Shown here piece after piece: positions 1 through 12,300 of a stretch of 64,000 nucleotides of DNA. Both the position numbers and the translations under genes were made by a program. Source of the stretch: Smittia aterrima (taxonomy: Eukaryota > Arthropoda > Insecta > Diptera > Chironomidae); the NCBI GenBank assembly GCA_033063855.1, contig CP093829.1, positions 16,709,537 to 16,773,536 on the forward strand, given 5' to 3'. A model generated the notes under the pieces. That model ran no database searches. It was not told the origin of the DNA and saw only the letters and a program-made list of their open reading frames with translations. The number at the start of each line of letters is the position of its first letter. The stretch's first letter is position 1.

Positions 1-455
1 ATTAAAATTCCTTTATATTTTGCATGTTATGCTCGATACCTTAGAAGAGGGTAAAACATAAAAGTAAAAAACCTTGATTGCAGGTAGACAAGAGTCAGGT
101 ACACAAAAAATTTAATTTTCCTGAGACAGCTTAAAAATCGATACACTTTGTTTAGTCGATAACTCAGTGCCGACGTCGCTCTTTTTAAAGACGAGCATGC
201 AATAATATTGTTGCTTTGTTTTTGTTTGCGCGAGTTGCGCGGATTGACGTAGTGCAATCTGATAATTTTAGCGCCTGACATCTTCTTTTCCTTGTAAAAT
301 GCATCGCGACCTTGTATGCAACATAAACATTTTATGACAGGCGAGAGAGAGAGCCACTTGTGGACGATCATCATCGACATAAAAATAGAAAACTTTTTCT
401 TCTATTTCTGACAAACATCTTTAACAAAGAAAAATCTCTTTTCCTCGTCTTTTAG

Positions 456-3400
456 TGTCGAGATCGGAGAGTCAGTTCGTGGCGAAGATGTTTACATCGT
501 TCAGTCTGGGTCAGGCGAGATCAATGACAATTTGATGGAACTTTTGATTATGATCAACGCATGTAAGATTGCTTCAGCATCGAGAGTCACTGCTGTGATT
601 CCGTGCTTTCCTTATGCACGTCAAGACAAAAAGGATAAGGTAAGCAAACATATTTCAATCAGTCGCGTGTCCGTCGTGGCTTTCAATCTCCTTCAATAAT
701 CGCTCTACTTATGATTATCGTGATTGGTTTGGTTTATATTTGATTCTTTCCCTTATTTTTCCATGATTGGCTTTATCTTCACACAAGACTTTCCTTGTTG
801 ATGATGCTACTAAGTTTAATGTCATTTAAGTTTAATTGTAATTTCTGATGTTTGACAGAAATGAAAACAAAAATGTGGAAGTATCTTTTTTTCTTGAGAT
901 TCATAGGCAGCGAGTCATTGCGCTGTGTCGTCAAGAAAACGTGATCGTATAAAGTGACTCACAACTGACTTTGTATGTTGTCTCTAATCTTTTAATAATT
1001 ATCAGCCCCACAAACCCGGAGATCGTTCGCAGACCGCGAATATTTCTCCGAGGTTATCGTTTTATGATTTCACTAATCAAAATTATTTTAATTATAAGTT
1101 TATTAAAGAAGTTTTTTTTTGTATCGATTTTCTTTCCGAACAAACTGATTACTCACGCTTACTGAAATTTCTAACGTCTGTGCACACGCCTACTAAAAAA
1201 ATCTTCTTAAATGAATTGTCCTCGGGATTTTATGCCAATTTCAATATTATGCGGCGCTCTTCCTGACAGTCTATCGATGAAAAGATGGCACAGCTGATGA
1301 AGTCTAACGAGTGGAAGTTTCGGGTGAATTATTGTTTCTTTCTTTATCTTTTAACTGGTAGAACATATTTTGGTCATAAATACACGTAAAAACAAATTTG
1401 GGAAAAATTTGTAATGCAATTTCAGGCCTCACCAACCACACTTAAATGTATCAGACGATGTTTCGATTGCTTTGGAGAAAAAAAAATTATTTCCACATTT
1501 TATAAAAATAAGGGCTCGTTTATTGAAAATGATTTTGTTGCAAAAAAGCTAAACTTGAACAAAATCATTTTCTCATTAGATTAAAAATCTGTGTCTTGTG
1601 AATTGCATGCGTACTTGAGTGCACTTATTAACCCGACTTGCGTCAGAAGGCCTGGTCTCTGTTTGTTTGTGTTGTTGCCAGCTGATTTTGACACTAACAT
1701 GTTTTCCAACCGCCTGATCGCCATGAAATAAATAAAGCAAAGCTGATAACAAGTAAATGGAATCGATGGAATTAAAAACATTTCTTAATTAAGTTGAGAT
1801 AACTCGTGCACTCTGCAGTGATCCAAATTTGTACAAAGTGAAAGCGAAAACTGATAAAAAGCATCCTAAGATATTATTCTCGTCCTGTGCACAAAATGAT
1901 CCAAAACTGTCCTTTTCTTGCAATCGAAATTAGAATAGATCACACTTGACTCTGAATCTATCTCTTTGTCTTTCTTTGTTTGTCTTATTTTATGTTTTTA
2001 TAGGACTACGTGCCCGACATGTACATTGTGAGTAAATCGTCATGATCTCGTCTTGACGATTTTAACGACTTAGCGGATAACTTTGTATCTTTCTGATTAA
2101 AGTTTAACAAAAAGTTTTCTTTTTCTCGTAAAGTTCGAAAATTTGTTTGTTGAGAGGACTTGAGCTTTTCTTTAGCACAGGATGGTTTTTATTCCAATTC
2201 AAACAAAATGTTAAAAGTTTTCTTCTCCTTCTTACACATTTAATCCTAATCGTAGATGGCCTTAATTGATTCCAAGGATTTATTATCAATTCATTACATT
2301 CATGTAACAAATGTCGTTGAACTTGTTCAAATGAAAACAAATAATTCCATTAGTTCACGACAAGCTTAACGAGCGTTTCATTCAATCTATAGCATTTTCG
2401 ATTTTTGAGCTTGGCTTTTATCAGCCAAGTAACTAAGTTTAGATCGGATCGACTGATAACATTCTTTTAATTGGGAAAACTAAAATTTGACAAAAATATT
2501 GTAGTTTTGATTTATCATTTGTTAGTATGTTCGACTTTGGTTTAGTGTTATTTAGCTAACTCGAATAACAAACTGCGTTATCAACGACGAATGATTTTGT
2601 TCCCGTTTTTCTGTTTTGTCTGATTTTTTGATCTCTGTTAATTGACCTTGTTTTGTATCATTCGAATAATTAACTTGCTTCTCAATCTATCTCCTCCCAA
2701 CTTTCTATCTATCTACTCTCTGTGTCTATCCATGCGAACTTTTATTAATACGAAACTTTTTTTTGTTTTCTTTTGTAGATTACGGTAAAATGTGTTGTCA
2801 GCTTATTTGTTAAGCTATTCCTAAATTCAAAATCTAACACTCACGATAGCTCGACTCTGAACGCAGATCCCTATGTGAAGGGTTTCTCCATGAAACGATT
2901 GCTTTATCATGATAAGATTAAAAGTTTTCTCTTATTCTTGCTTTTGTCAGAATCACATTCGTTTACATTAACAATTAATGAAGCATGAATCTTTGAGTTT
3001 AGATGAATTCATTTGTTACTCTAAATACGTAATTCAAATCACTCTTTCTCACGTTTCGCATGATTTAATATTTCCAAATAACTATCTTGATTTCACTCTT
3101 CCTCTCCCACCCCAAACAATTTAAGGAATATATTTTGATAACAATTAGATTAGCTGATTAGAGAGTTGGATGGCGTAAACTTGAATTTGTGTTTGTATTC
3201 ACAGAGCCGAGCTCCAATCTCAGCAAAATTGGTTGCTAACATGCTTTCTGTCGCTGGAGCTGATCACATTATTACGATGGATCTTCATGCATCGCAAATA
3301 CAGGTTTTTATTTAGCTTCAATTGGTTTTTATCGATATTTGACTAATTATATAATTATCTCAGGGCTTCTTCGACATTCCAGTCGATAATCTTTATGCGG

Positions 3401-3915
3401 AACCAGCCGTTTTGAAATGGATTAAGGAAAACATTACTGAATGGCGGAATTCAATTATTGTTTCACCAGATGCCGGAGGTGCCAAACGTGTGACTTCAAT
3501 AGCTGATAGATTGAATGTTGAATTTGCTTTGATCCACAAGGAGCGTAAGAAGGCAAATGAAGTCGCTTCAATGGTTCTCGTCGGAGACGTTAAAGACAGG
3601 GTTGCAATTTTGGTCGATGACATGGCCGACACTTGTGGTACAACTTGTCACGCAGCTGAGAAGCTTCTTGAAGCAGGAGCTACGAAAATTTATGCGATTC
3701 TTACACACGGAATCTTCAGTGGTCCAGCCATTTCGCGTATCAACAACGCTTGCTTCGAAGCTGTTGTCGTAACCAACACAATTCCACAGGACGGCCACAT
3801 GAAGGATTGCCCAAAAATCCAATGCATTGACGTGTCGATGATGTTCGCCGAAGCAGTTCGAAGAACTCATAACGGCGAGAGCGTGTCATATCTCTTTTCA
3901 AATGTTCCATATTAA
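456..3915 (+). CDS. Prps: Ribose-phosphate pyrophosphokinase (PRPP synthetase), 5'-truncated by window edge
   Basis: Makes PRPP from ribose-5-phosphate and ATP in the cytosol, the entry step for purine, pyrimidine and NAD synthesis. Constitutive coding exons are 456-639, 3205-3303 and 3364-3915, all with AG/GT borders and matching phases. The first visible codon corresponds to about residue 42 of the human enzyme, so the start and first exon(s) lie left of the window. Visible family motifs are the PYARQDKKDK segment, DLHASQIQGFFD, the flexible loop KERKKANEV and the PRPP-binding loop VDDMADTCGTTCHAA. The C-terminus NGESVSYLFSNVPY ends at a TAA, as in animal PRPS1/2. Identity to the animal catalytic subunit is high throughout, so this is the catalytic enzyme and not the associated protein PRPSAP, which carries an insertion. 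The 2.5-kb intron between KDK and SRA holds candidate microexons, annotated separately. Confidence 0.96.
1525..1572. repeat. Perfect 15-bp inverted repeat with 18-nt loop
   Basis: Arms at 1525-1539 and 1558-1572 are exact reverse complements (GAAAATGATTTTGTT on the left). The repeat lies inside the long Prps intron. The arms do not pair further outward. It may be a minor hairpin or the remnant of a small inverted-repeat element. The stem is too short for an ordinary pre-miRNA. Confidence 0.6.
2004..2027 (+). other. Candidate in-frame cassette microexon (24 bp) of Prps
   Basis: A pyrimidine-rich tract ending in TATAG is followed by 24 bp reading DYVPDMYI, then a strong donor GTGAGT. The flanking introns are phase 0 and 24 is a multiple of three, so inclusion adds eight residues between KDK and SRA without changing frame. 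Human PRPS2 has a short alternative insertion (VGE) that I recall at this same junction, which supports a variable site. Splicing cannot be shown from genomic sequence alone. Confidence 0.5.
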
Positions 3916-4715
3916 ATTAGATTACACATCCGCTGGCCAGATTCTTGATTCAACATTTTCATACCCTCGGTCTGACTTCTTTAGATAGAGTATTGTTTGA
4001 AAACAATGTTTCGTTTTCAAAAGTAATTGTTTTTAATTTCTAAACAATTCCTAAAATGCCGAATGATTTTAAGAATTGTGGCTTCTTTAAATTTACTAAA
4101 GTGAATTGTAATTCGAAAAAGGAAACGATCCATTGTGTACACAATGAACTGTGAAACTTATATTAAGATCGACTAAAGTAAATTTTGATTTGATGACTGG
4201 CCTTCCTTATATCACGAATCTGGTTAGTGTGCAATGAATGAGTTGGGAATCAAAGTTTTATCGAAAAAATCCTCGTGTGGTGTGATCTTAAAATTTCTTT
4301 ATTCTTTAAAATGACTCTCAGCTCTATTTTTCAACACAAAACTCATTCAAAACGTTGCTAAAAAGAATTTATTTAAGTTTCACTTTTGTTGAGAATTCTC
4401 CATAAACAAAATAATTTTTTTGAGCTTAAATTTTTCCACGATTTACCTCAAATTATTATAATTTTAATCAATCGGTCGTCGGTTTGACGTTATTTTTTAC
4501 ATTGAAATTTATTCTAATTTTTAGAATTCCGGAACAACAGCGCGATCTTAGCTTTAGCGACCTGTAAGTTTAAGTGACAACTCCTCAAAAAGACGAAAAT
4601 ATAAACATAAAAAAAATAATGAATCTTTTAATCCATGAACCTGGTTTGTTTCCTCCCTCGTCCCCTTACCAGATAACGACTAGACTTGAGCAGTAACTGC
4701 AATGGATGAAGTTGC
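3916..4715. other. Prps 3' UTR and tail-to-tail intergenic region
   Basis: Lies between the convergent stop codons of Prps (plus) and the phosphoesterase (minus). No ORF of interest was seen. It contains a perfect 16-bp palindrome at 4131-4146. Both 3' UTRs presumably fall here. Confidence 0.7.
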
Positions 4716-5778
4716 TTAAGGCTTTTTGATCTTACAATCAAAAACGATTGGTGGATTGTTGGGCAAATATTCGATATTACAAGTTGAAGCGTTTATGAAA
4801 ACGGTTTTTCCATCGCTACTTAATCCGTATGATTCGTGAACATGTCCAAAAATATTGTACAATGGCTTAACTCTTTTCTGAATTGTTGAAAGAAGCTCTA
4901 CACAACCAGCTCGAACTCCACTGCAACACAAGTCATTAAATCCTATTGGAGGAGTATGTGTAATTAGAATATCAGTATCCGCGGGAATGAGATTCCATTT
5001 GTTGAGAATTTCTTGACCACGTTTGAGATTAAAAGCCCAATGACAAAACTCAGGTTGATGGGGAGTTCCCCAAAATTTTAATCCTGAAAGGAGAATAAAG
5101 ATCATTATTGTATCTTGTGTGATAAGTTGTATGATAAGTTGTACCATAAAGTTCAATTCCATTGTCTTCCAAATATGTGCAATTTGTCAAATGCTGACGA
5201 ATGTTCTGAGTATTCACAGCAGCTTCTAAGTTTTCCTTCTTGTTTCCAAGCAGTGGAATTTTATCTAATAAGCCATGATCAGAGCGATGACTGCTTTTAT
5301 TAGATAAAGGATGAGTAAAGGTGGGATCAAAACTAAGCTCGTGATTACCAGCAATAACAAGTTTATGTTTATGAGGAAGTGTTCCTGAAAATAGATAAAT
5401 TTAATTGAAAGAAATGAAAGACTAATTTGAGTTTCTCGTACCTAACCATTCGTTGAATTCTGTTATCTCTCCAAGCTTTCCACAGGCTGAGAAATCGCCC
5501 GCATGAATGAAGATGTCTCCAGCAGGCACCTCAAACTTTAGATGACGAGTTAACGCCTTGAAAAATTAATTAAGTAAATTATGAGATGGAATGAGATTCC
5601 ATTTGTGAGAATTTACGTGAGTATCAGACATCGCAACAATCCTAATTTTGTTAGGATCTTTATTTTCAGTCTTTGGTGGTTTGTAAGCGATTTTGATGAC
5701 TCGCTGAGTTTTTGATATTTCCTCCCACGCTTTAGTAGGATTGCCAGTTAATTGATGAACTTCAATAACTTCTTCCAT
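4716..5778 (-). CDS. MPPED1/MPPED2-like calcineurin-type metallophosphoesterase
   Basis: A 294-residue protein from four exons (read right to left): 5617-5778, 5442-5556, 5145-5384 and 4716-5083. All borders are GT-AG and phases agree. The calcineurin-like metal-binding motifs appear in order: SDTH (D52, H54), HAGDFS (D75), AGNHE (N106, H107) and FGHVHE (252-255). The segment PEFCHWAFNLKRG is typical of the MPPED (239AB) family, and the size equals that of the vertebrate members. Vertebrate MPPED2 is a metal-dependent phosphodiesterase of uncertain physiological substrate; the insect protein likewise. Both histidines of the GHxH motif are present, so an active enzyme is expected. The start chosen is the first ATG, beginning MEEVIEVHQL. 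It faces furry, with 563 bp between start codons. Confidence 0.92.
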
Positions 5779-6341
5779 CTTTGGTTTGTGTGAAAAAAAC
5801 TCCAAACAAATGAAAAATTGTCTGAGATTTCGGATGATCAAAACAAAAGGTTTCGCTTCACTTATCTATCTTTGAAGCGAAAAATGTAAAAAAAATTATA
5901 AGCTAAATTAACGAGAACAAAGAATATCTCGAGAAAACCGTGAATTAAAGAAAATAAGAAAATTAAAAGCAATTGCCAAACTGCTTAGTTAATTGAGTGA
6001 CACTTTCTAGAAGAAGGAGAATGGTCAAAAGTACTTGCAACCAAATTATAAAGGAGTTTTTTTGAGCAGCAAAACGGTATCAACGACAAATAATTCGCTT
6101 TGTGATTGCGAGTAAAACTAAATATTTCTAAACATCTTTGGAATATTTAGTGTAAAACATATTAAATCAAAGAATACTTATTATTCTTAACTTCAAAAAA
6201 GAAATTGAATCGAAAACTATTTTTGCATTCCCAAATGTGTTGATGAGTCTTCGCTAGTTTCTTTCGAAATTTTGCAAAGTTTCACAAAGATTAGAAAAAG
6301 TAATGATTCTTGGCATAAACAACGATTCAACGATCTAAAAT
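5779..6341. other. Divergent promoter region between phosphoesterase and furry
   Basis: A stretch between two opposite-facing start codons that must hold the 5' UTRs and promoters of both genes, unless furry has a more distant first exon. I see AT-rich sequence with no TATA box convincingly placed for either gene. Confidence 0.6.
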
Positions 6342-9300
6342 ATGGATAAACACGACAGTCCAAGTGGAGGATCATCAGTTGATCGAAGTTCAAGTGAGTT
6401 TTGAGCTAGTTGCGGCTACGAATCGAATTAATATTTTTTCTGGAACAATGGCAACGTCGAAAATGAAAGTTTCAGTTTAATTTGTTTTGTTTCCTTTATT
6501 TACGTTTATTTAACGTTCTAGGCTGTTAGTTGATTCAATTGAGATGTGAATCACATCAAAACAACCGAAACTTTAAAAGAAAAGTGGGTGTGAGAATATT
6601 TTAAGAAAAATAACAAAATCAAAATCGCATCGATTTTCCCAAATAATCAACATTTGCCTGCTCGTGTTCACACAACTCTCATCTTTCATTTCCTGTCGGT
6701 TCTGTTCGCAAATTGTGATTCTCACTAAAAAGCGAAATGAAATTACAACGTAATAAGTTTTTTGAAGAAATTTGAAGGCAGACACAGCCGGCATTGGAAT
6801 GAGGCAGATCTGTAAAAATCTCCTACTCGTAATTTGTGAACAAATCCTAAATTGCTGTAAAACTGCCAAAACAAACATAACGATCAAGGGCGTTTCGAAA
6901 CAACATCAGCTGTGCTACCGAGTGAATCACGCCACTGTAGCTAATACGTAAACTCAAATTAAATGAACATTTAATAATCGCTAGGGGAACAATTTCGAAA
7001 AGACAGTCGCGATGTCCAAGCGATTCTTCTATGAAAGCTCGTTTTGTAGATGTGTGAATCAGTCTTCATCTGTAGTCATTGCTCTGAGGCTCGCAAATTC
7101 AGTATCGCTTTAATAAACAAACGCTATTCTACTTCTCGCTCGCTCCTCATATCGATGATAATTTTATTAATAAACACGCGAAAGCACAACTGAAAATCAC
7201 AGATCTGATAGATTTTCTTTGGATATTTCACATTGTAGCGAGTTGGAGTACTATTGCTGTCGTTTCGTGGAATTAATTAAAGAAAGTTACATAATGAGTC
7301 TCATAAAAGAACCGTAAAACGCGTTCATGCTTGATAACCGCGTTAGACGGTCGAAAAGTAGTTTGCTATTGCGATTCTTAGCTAGATTCGGTCACAACTT
7401 CTCGTCATCTGCTCGTAAATAAAAGAAAAATTTCAATGTCAATCGATTTATCGAACTTATCGATCGTTTGCTTTCTCTTCTTGTAGACTCAAATCAACAA
7501 AATCAAAGTGATTCGTCCAACCAAACAGTTTCTTCAGCTTCTATCGATACTGTCGTTACACCTTATCAATCTCTGAGTGGGTCGCCTTTATCAAGCGGAA
7601 AGAATTCAAGAGTCGATGAAGACTCTTTCAACAATGAAATCGATGCTGTGAAATCGCCGATCTTCAACTCCGTTCCGTTGTCGACTCGTTCAAGTCTTCT
7701 GCCTTGGTGGAGTTCAAACAATCGAACATCATTTATTGCCAGTGGATATTCAAGTAGCGAAAACGTCATGATGTTTGCTGCCTCTGAAAATTTGCGACCG
7801 GGTGAAGTTGTTATGAGAATTTTATTTGCTGACTTTACTCAACAAGCGGAGAAGAAGATCGAAGGTGTCATGTTGGAAAATGCTGAGAAACAGATTTCAA
7901 AGCTTCTGCAACGCGGAGAAGATCCTCAGTTCGATCAACTTCTGCTTGCACTTGGATCGGTTGCGGAACATTGCTTGCCATCGCTATTAAGAGCACTCTT
8001 AGCTTGGCATCGTCGCCAAATTTCAGACACAGAATTTAAAAGTGACACAATGAAGAAAGATATTGACTGGAATTTGATCGGATCAATATGCGATCTTGAA
8101 ATGCAACTACAACGGAGAGAAGCAGCAGTTGAATTCATCTTTTGCCTTGCGTTGCTTGAAGTATTGAAACAACTTCCTTTCCATCCGGGACATGAGGATA
8201 TCATCAAAAATATTGAAAATCTTGCATTTCGTCATTTCAAATACCGCGACGGAATTCAAAATTCACCGAACTCCTACAACATTCACATCATTGCCGATCT
8301 GTACGGAGAAGTCGTAGGAACTCTAGCGCAATGCCGATTCGCTTCAATCAGAAAGCGTTTTACGTCAGAATTAAAAGAGTTGCGAGGAAAAGAGCCAAGC
8401 CCGCATACAACGCAAAGCATAATAAGTCTTCTCATGGGAATGAAATTCTTCAGAGTGAAAATGGTACCAATTGAGGAATTCGAAGCTTCATTTCAATTTA
8501 TGCACGAATGTGCTCAATATTTCCTAGAGGTGAAGGACAAAGACATAAAGCATGCATTGGCAGGATTATTTGTAGAGATTCTTGTTCCTGTCGCGGCTGC
8601 TGTCAAGAATGAAGTCAATGTGCCTTGCGTCAAGAACTTCGTCGATTTGTTGTACTCTCAGACACTCGACGCATGTACGAAGAACAAACATCGATTAGCT
8701 TTGTTTCCGCTTGTGACTTGTTTACTCTGCGTTTCTCAGAAGACCTTTTTCCTCAATAACTGGCATTACTTCTTAGCTATGTGCTTGAGCAACTTAAAAA
8801 ATCGGGACCAAAAGATGAGTCGTGTTGCTCTCGAGTCGCTCTACCGACTGTTGTGGGTCTATATGATTCGAATCAAATGCGAGTCAAATTCAGCTACACA
8901 CTCCAGGCTTCAAAGCATCGTAAATTCTTTGTTCCCAAGAGGATCCAAAGCTGTCGTCCCTCGCGACATGCCGCTGAATATTTTCGTAAAAATTATTCAG
9001 TTCATTGCACAAGAGCGTTTAGACTTTGCGATGAGGGAAATTGTCTTTGAGTTGTTATGGGTTGGGCGACCCATAAAAATAATTATGACTCCCGAGAGGA
9101 TGAGCATTGGTTTAAGAGCTTTCTTAGTTGTCGCCGATTCGCTTCAACAAAAAGACGGAGAACCGCCTATGCCGCGTACGGTAGCTGTACTGCCCTCAGG
9201 AAATACGCTTCGTGTAAAGAAAACCTATTTAACGAAGCTGCTTACAGAGGACATGGCAAAAAGCATCGGAATGTATAATTACTTTCCGCATGTTCGTCGT

Positions 9301-12300
9301 GTTTTCGTCGACATACTTCGAGCTTTGGATACAAATTTTGGTCGTCCCCTAATGATGACAAATACTCAAAATTTAAACAAGGAACCGGATGAAATGCTCA
9401 CCGGGGAGCGAAAACCAAAGATTGATTTATTCCGCACATGCATTGCTGCAATTCCTCGATTGATTCCGGATAACATCAGTCAATCAGAGCTTGTCGATCT
9501 GTTAGCTCGGTCAACTGTCCACATGGATGAGGAATTGAGCGGACTTGCATATCAATCATTGCAAACTCTCATCAAGGATTTCTCCGATTGGCGACAAGAT
9601 GTCATTCAAGGCTTTACACAATTTCTTACGCGCGACATTAACGATACGTTCCCGCATCTTCTCGATAACGGCCTTCGAATGTTACATATGTTGTTGAGTA
9701 CATGGAAGATTGCTTTAGAAAAGCTTCCGCTTGCTCTCAATATTTCGAAGCCTACAGCAGTGCCACAAACAATGACAGGAGGAAACTCAAACTATACGAC
9801 AACAACAACAATTGGAACAGTCATATCAACAAAAGACTCCGGATATACTTCGTCGCAAATCGCTCATCAACATTCGACAGGAACCACAAGCACCAACTCA
9901 AGCGTCAACTCAAATAGCGGAATTCATCCGCCATCTTCTGCAGCTTCAGCCGCATCAGGAGACGTAGCTAGGAAACCAGAAATTCCCATTTCCACTACTA
10001 TGCATCTCGTAGAGGGATTTGCGCTAATTATGTTATGCAACTATCGACCAGCTCCAAGGAAATTAGCCGTCCATATTCTGAAAGAAGTCAAAAGCATTAT
10101 GAAGCTTATTGGAATTCCTGAAACGGAACTCCCTTTGATCGATGTTATAGATAAATGTTGTCCGCAAGTACGTATTTAATTTTATTCTTATGAACTTCCT
10201 TCCATTAGTTTCATTACTATCCTTTCAATAGATACTGGATTCAATGGTTCACATGCTACCTCAAAGCGAACGAACCGCTATACTGAATGCAAACATTATT
10301 GACTTACAATGGATCATCGAGCGTAATAGCAGTGTTTGGAGCATCGGATACGTTGAAGAGTCACTAAAATCAACAACTCTAGGTCAAGGCTTATCTCAAA
10401 TACCTTTCAACTGCAGTCAGCAGTTCGATCCATGGTCTACATGTTTGTTTGGATTCATGGAACGAAATAGAGTTCTTCAGCAATGTCCCACTGTCGTCTC
10501 GCAAGCGTGGCCTCTTTGCTACCAACGCGTTTTGAGCTTGTACACAATCATTGATCCAACGTAAGTAAATATGGAATGCTCCGGAAATAAATTAATTAAC
10601 CATACATTCAGGCCTGTAAGCGACAATCGAGCGTCACTTCTCAGAAGCTCAGCGCCAGCAAAAAAACCTTTAACAGAAAATCAACGCGATTCTTTCGTGA
10701 ATTTATGGAAAAATCAAATCAAGTTAGCGATGCGACTCATTCCAGCATCATCAGTCGCTCCTGCGGTAACAATTCGATGTGCTTCTCCAGATTTAAGCTT
10801 GAGGTGAGTTGTGAATCTCGTGATTTTTTATCATTGTTATCATCATTTCAACATTGCTGCTGTTGCATATCATTTAATCAAAGTTATTACAAGCATGAAT
10901 CATCCCATTCTATCAGCTTCAATTACTAAAACAAAAAAAAAAAAATTTATAAATCTTCAGAATTCTTTGAAGAAATTCCATCAATTACTTTACGTTCTTT
11001 ATATTTACTTTAGTAGAATATAATTTTCTGTGAGTAATTTTCTGAGAAATTATTTGGCCTTTTTTGGCTCTACTTTAAGATTGCCCTACAACTTTGTCTA
11101 CAGAGTAAATTGATAATGAATTGAATCATTTTAGTCAAGATTTCAACCCCACATGTGTCATAACAGTTTCATCATCAATGTTACTCATAAACTTTCGATA
11201 TTATGAGTTGATAAGTTTTAATAATAATAATTTTTCTCCTAATTTTGAATGATTCTAATTAAAACTCGGACGTTCGTGTGCGCCAATATAAAACCTTAAA
11301 TGTGTAATTGATAAAGTTTGCATGAACAATCGGCCGATACAAAATCGCTCTCCGACTCTTTGGACAATATCCCATCGTCTGTTTTTGGACCAGAAGGAAT
11401 CGTGACGAGATTTACCTTGCCTCTGTCGCACGGACGTAAGAAGCCTCGACACGGGTAATTAAACCAGACAAACAAATAATATTTTCCTAGAATAGTTCGA
11501 CATAGTAAGTTTTCTGTTGATTGACGTTATAAGTTGAAAGTGCTTGTGACGTTTGCTAATTGCTAATTTCCCTTTACAAGCTTGTCAAATCCTTACGCAC
11601 TTTATTTGTAGCACACTGTCAACTTTCACAAGAGGTTCAATGTTGAAAAGCAATGTTAAAATGTTGTAGCAAAATGTTTTGATGTTGAAGCTGAGCTACT
11701 TGATAAGCCGTGGGGGATTTTTTAATTCTTAAATTTCTTTAATTTCTTATAAGCTCTTCGCCTGATTCCATGAATACCGATCGGAATGATAAAAGCGCCA
11801 GCGGGTTGTCATCCGCTTTGTATAAATTAATAGTTCCGTTGCTAAGGTGCGAAGTTGTCGATATTCGAGACTCAGCAGTTAGTGCATTAGGTCTAATCAA
11901 CCATGAAGCCTTAAAGTAAGTGAAATATTTTTTTTACCTTATTATTGATGACAAGTTATCATTTCCATAGAGACTTAATGGAAGAACTCGTATCGTATAT
12001 TCGAGAAGCTGTTGATCGAAAGCAAGAAAATATGAGAAGAAGACGGCGACGCGATGCTCTTCGTCTTCAACTTGTCAAAGTGTTAAAGCTCATCGCTGAA
12101 AATGGAACATTTGGTGTGAGCTCTTGTGTTTTGGAACGCGACACAATGTCGCTTCATCCAACCTTTGTTGATTATATGGACGGAGCGCGGCTTTATCTGG
12201 AAGCTGAAACTGACAAGGATAATACAAGCATGAGAGAAGTGAAGGTTCACTTCTGCGATTTCATCCGTATCATGATCAAAAATTTTTCACGTGAGTTGGG

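Noticed and set aside
27..380. 117-codon minus-strand frame at the left edge
   Set aside because: Lies in the Prps intron. No family signal and no splice support.
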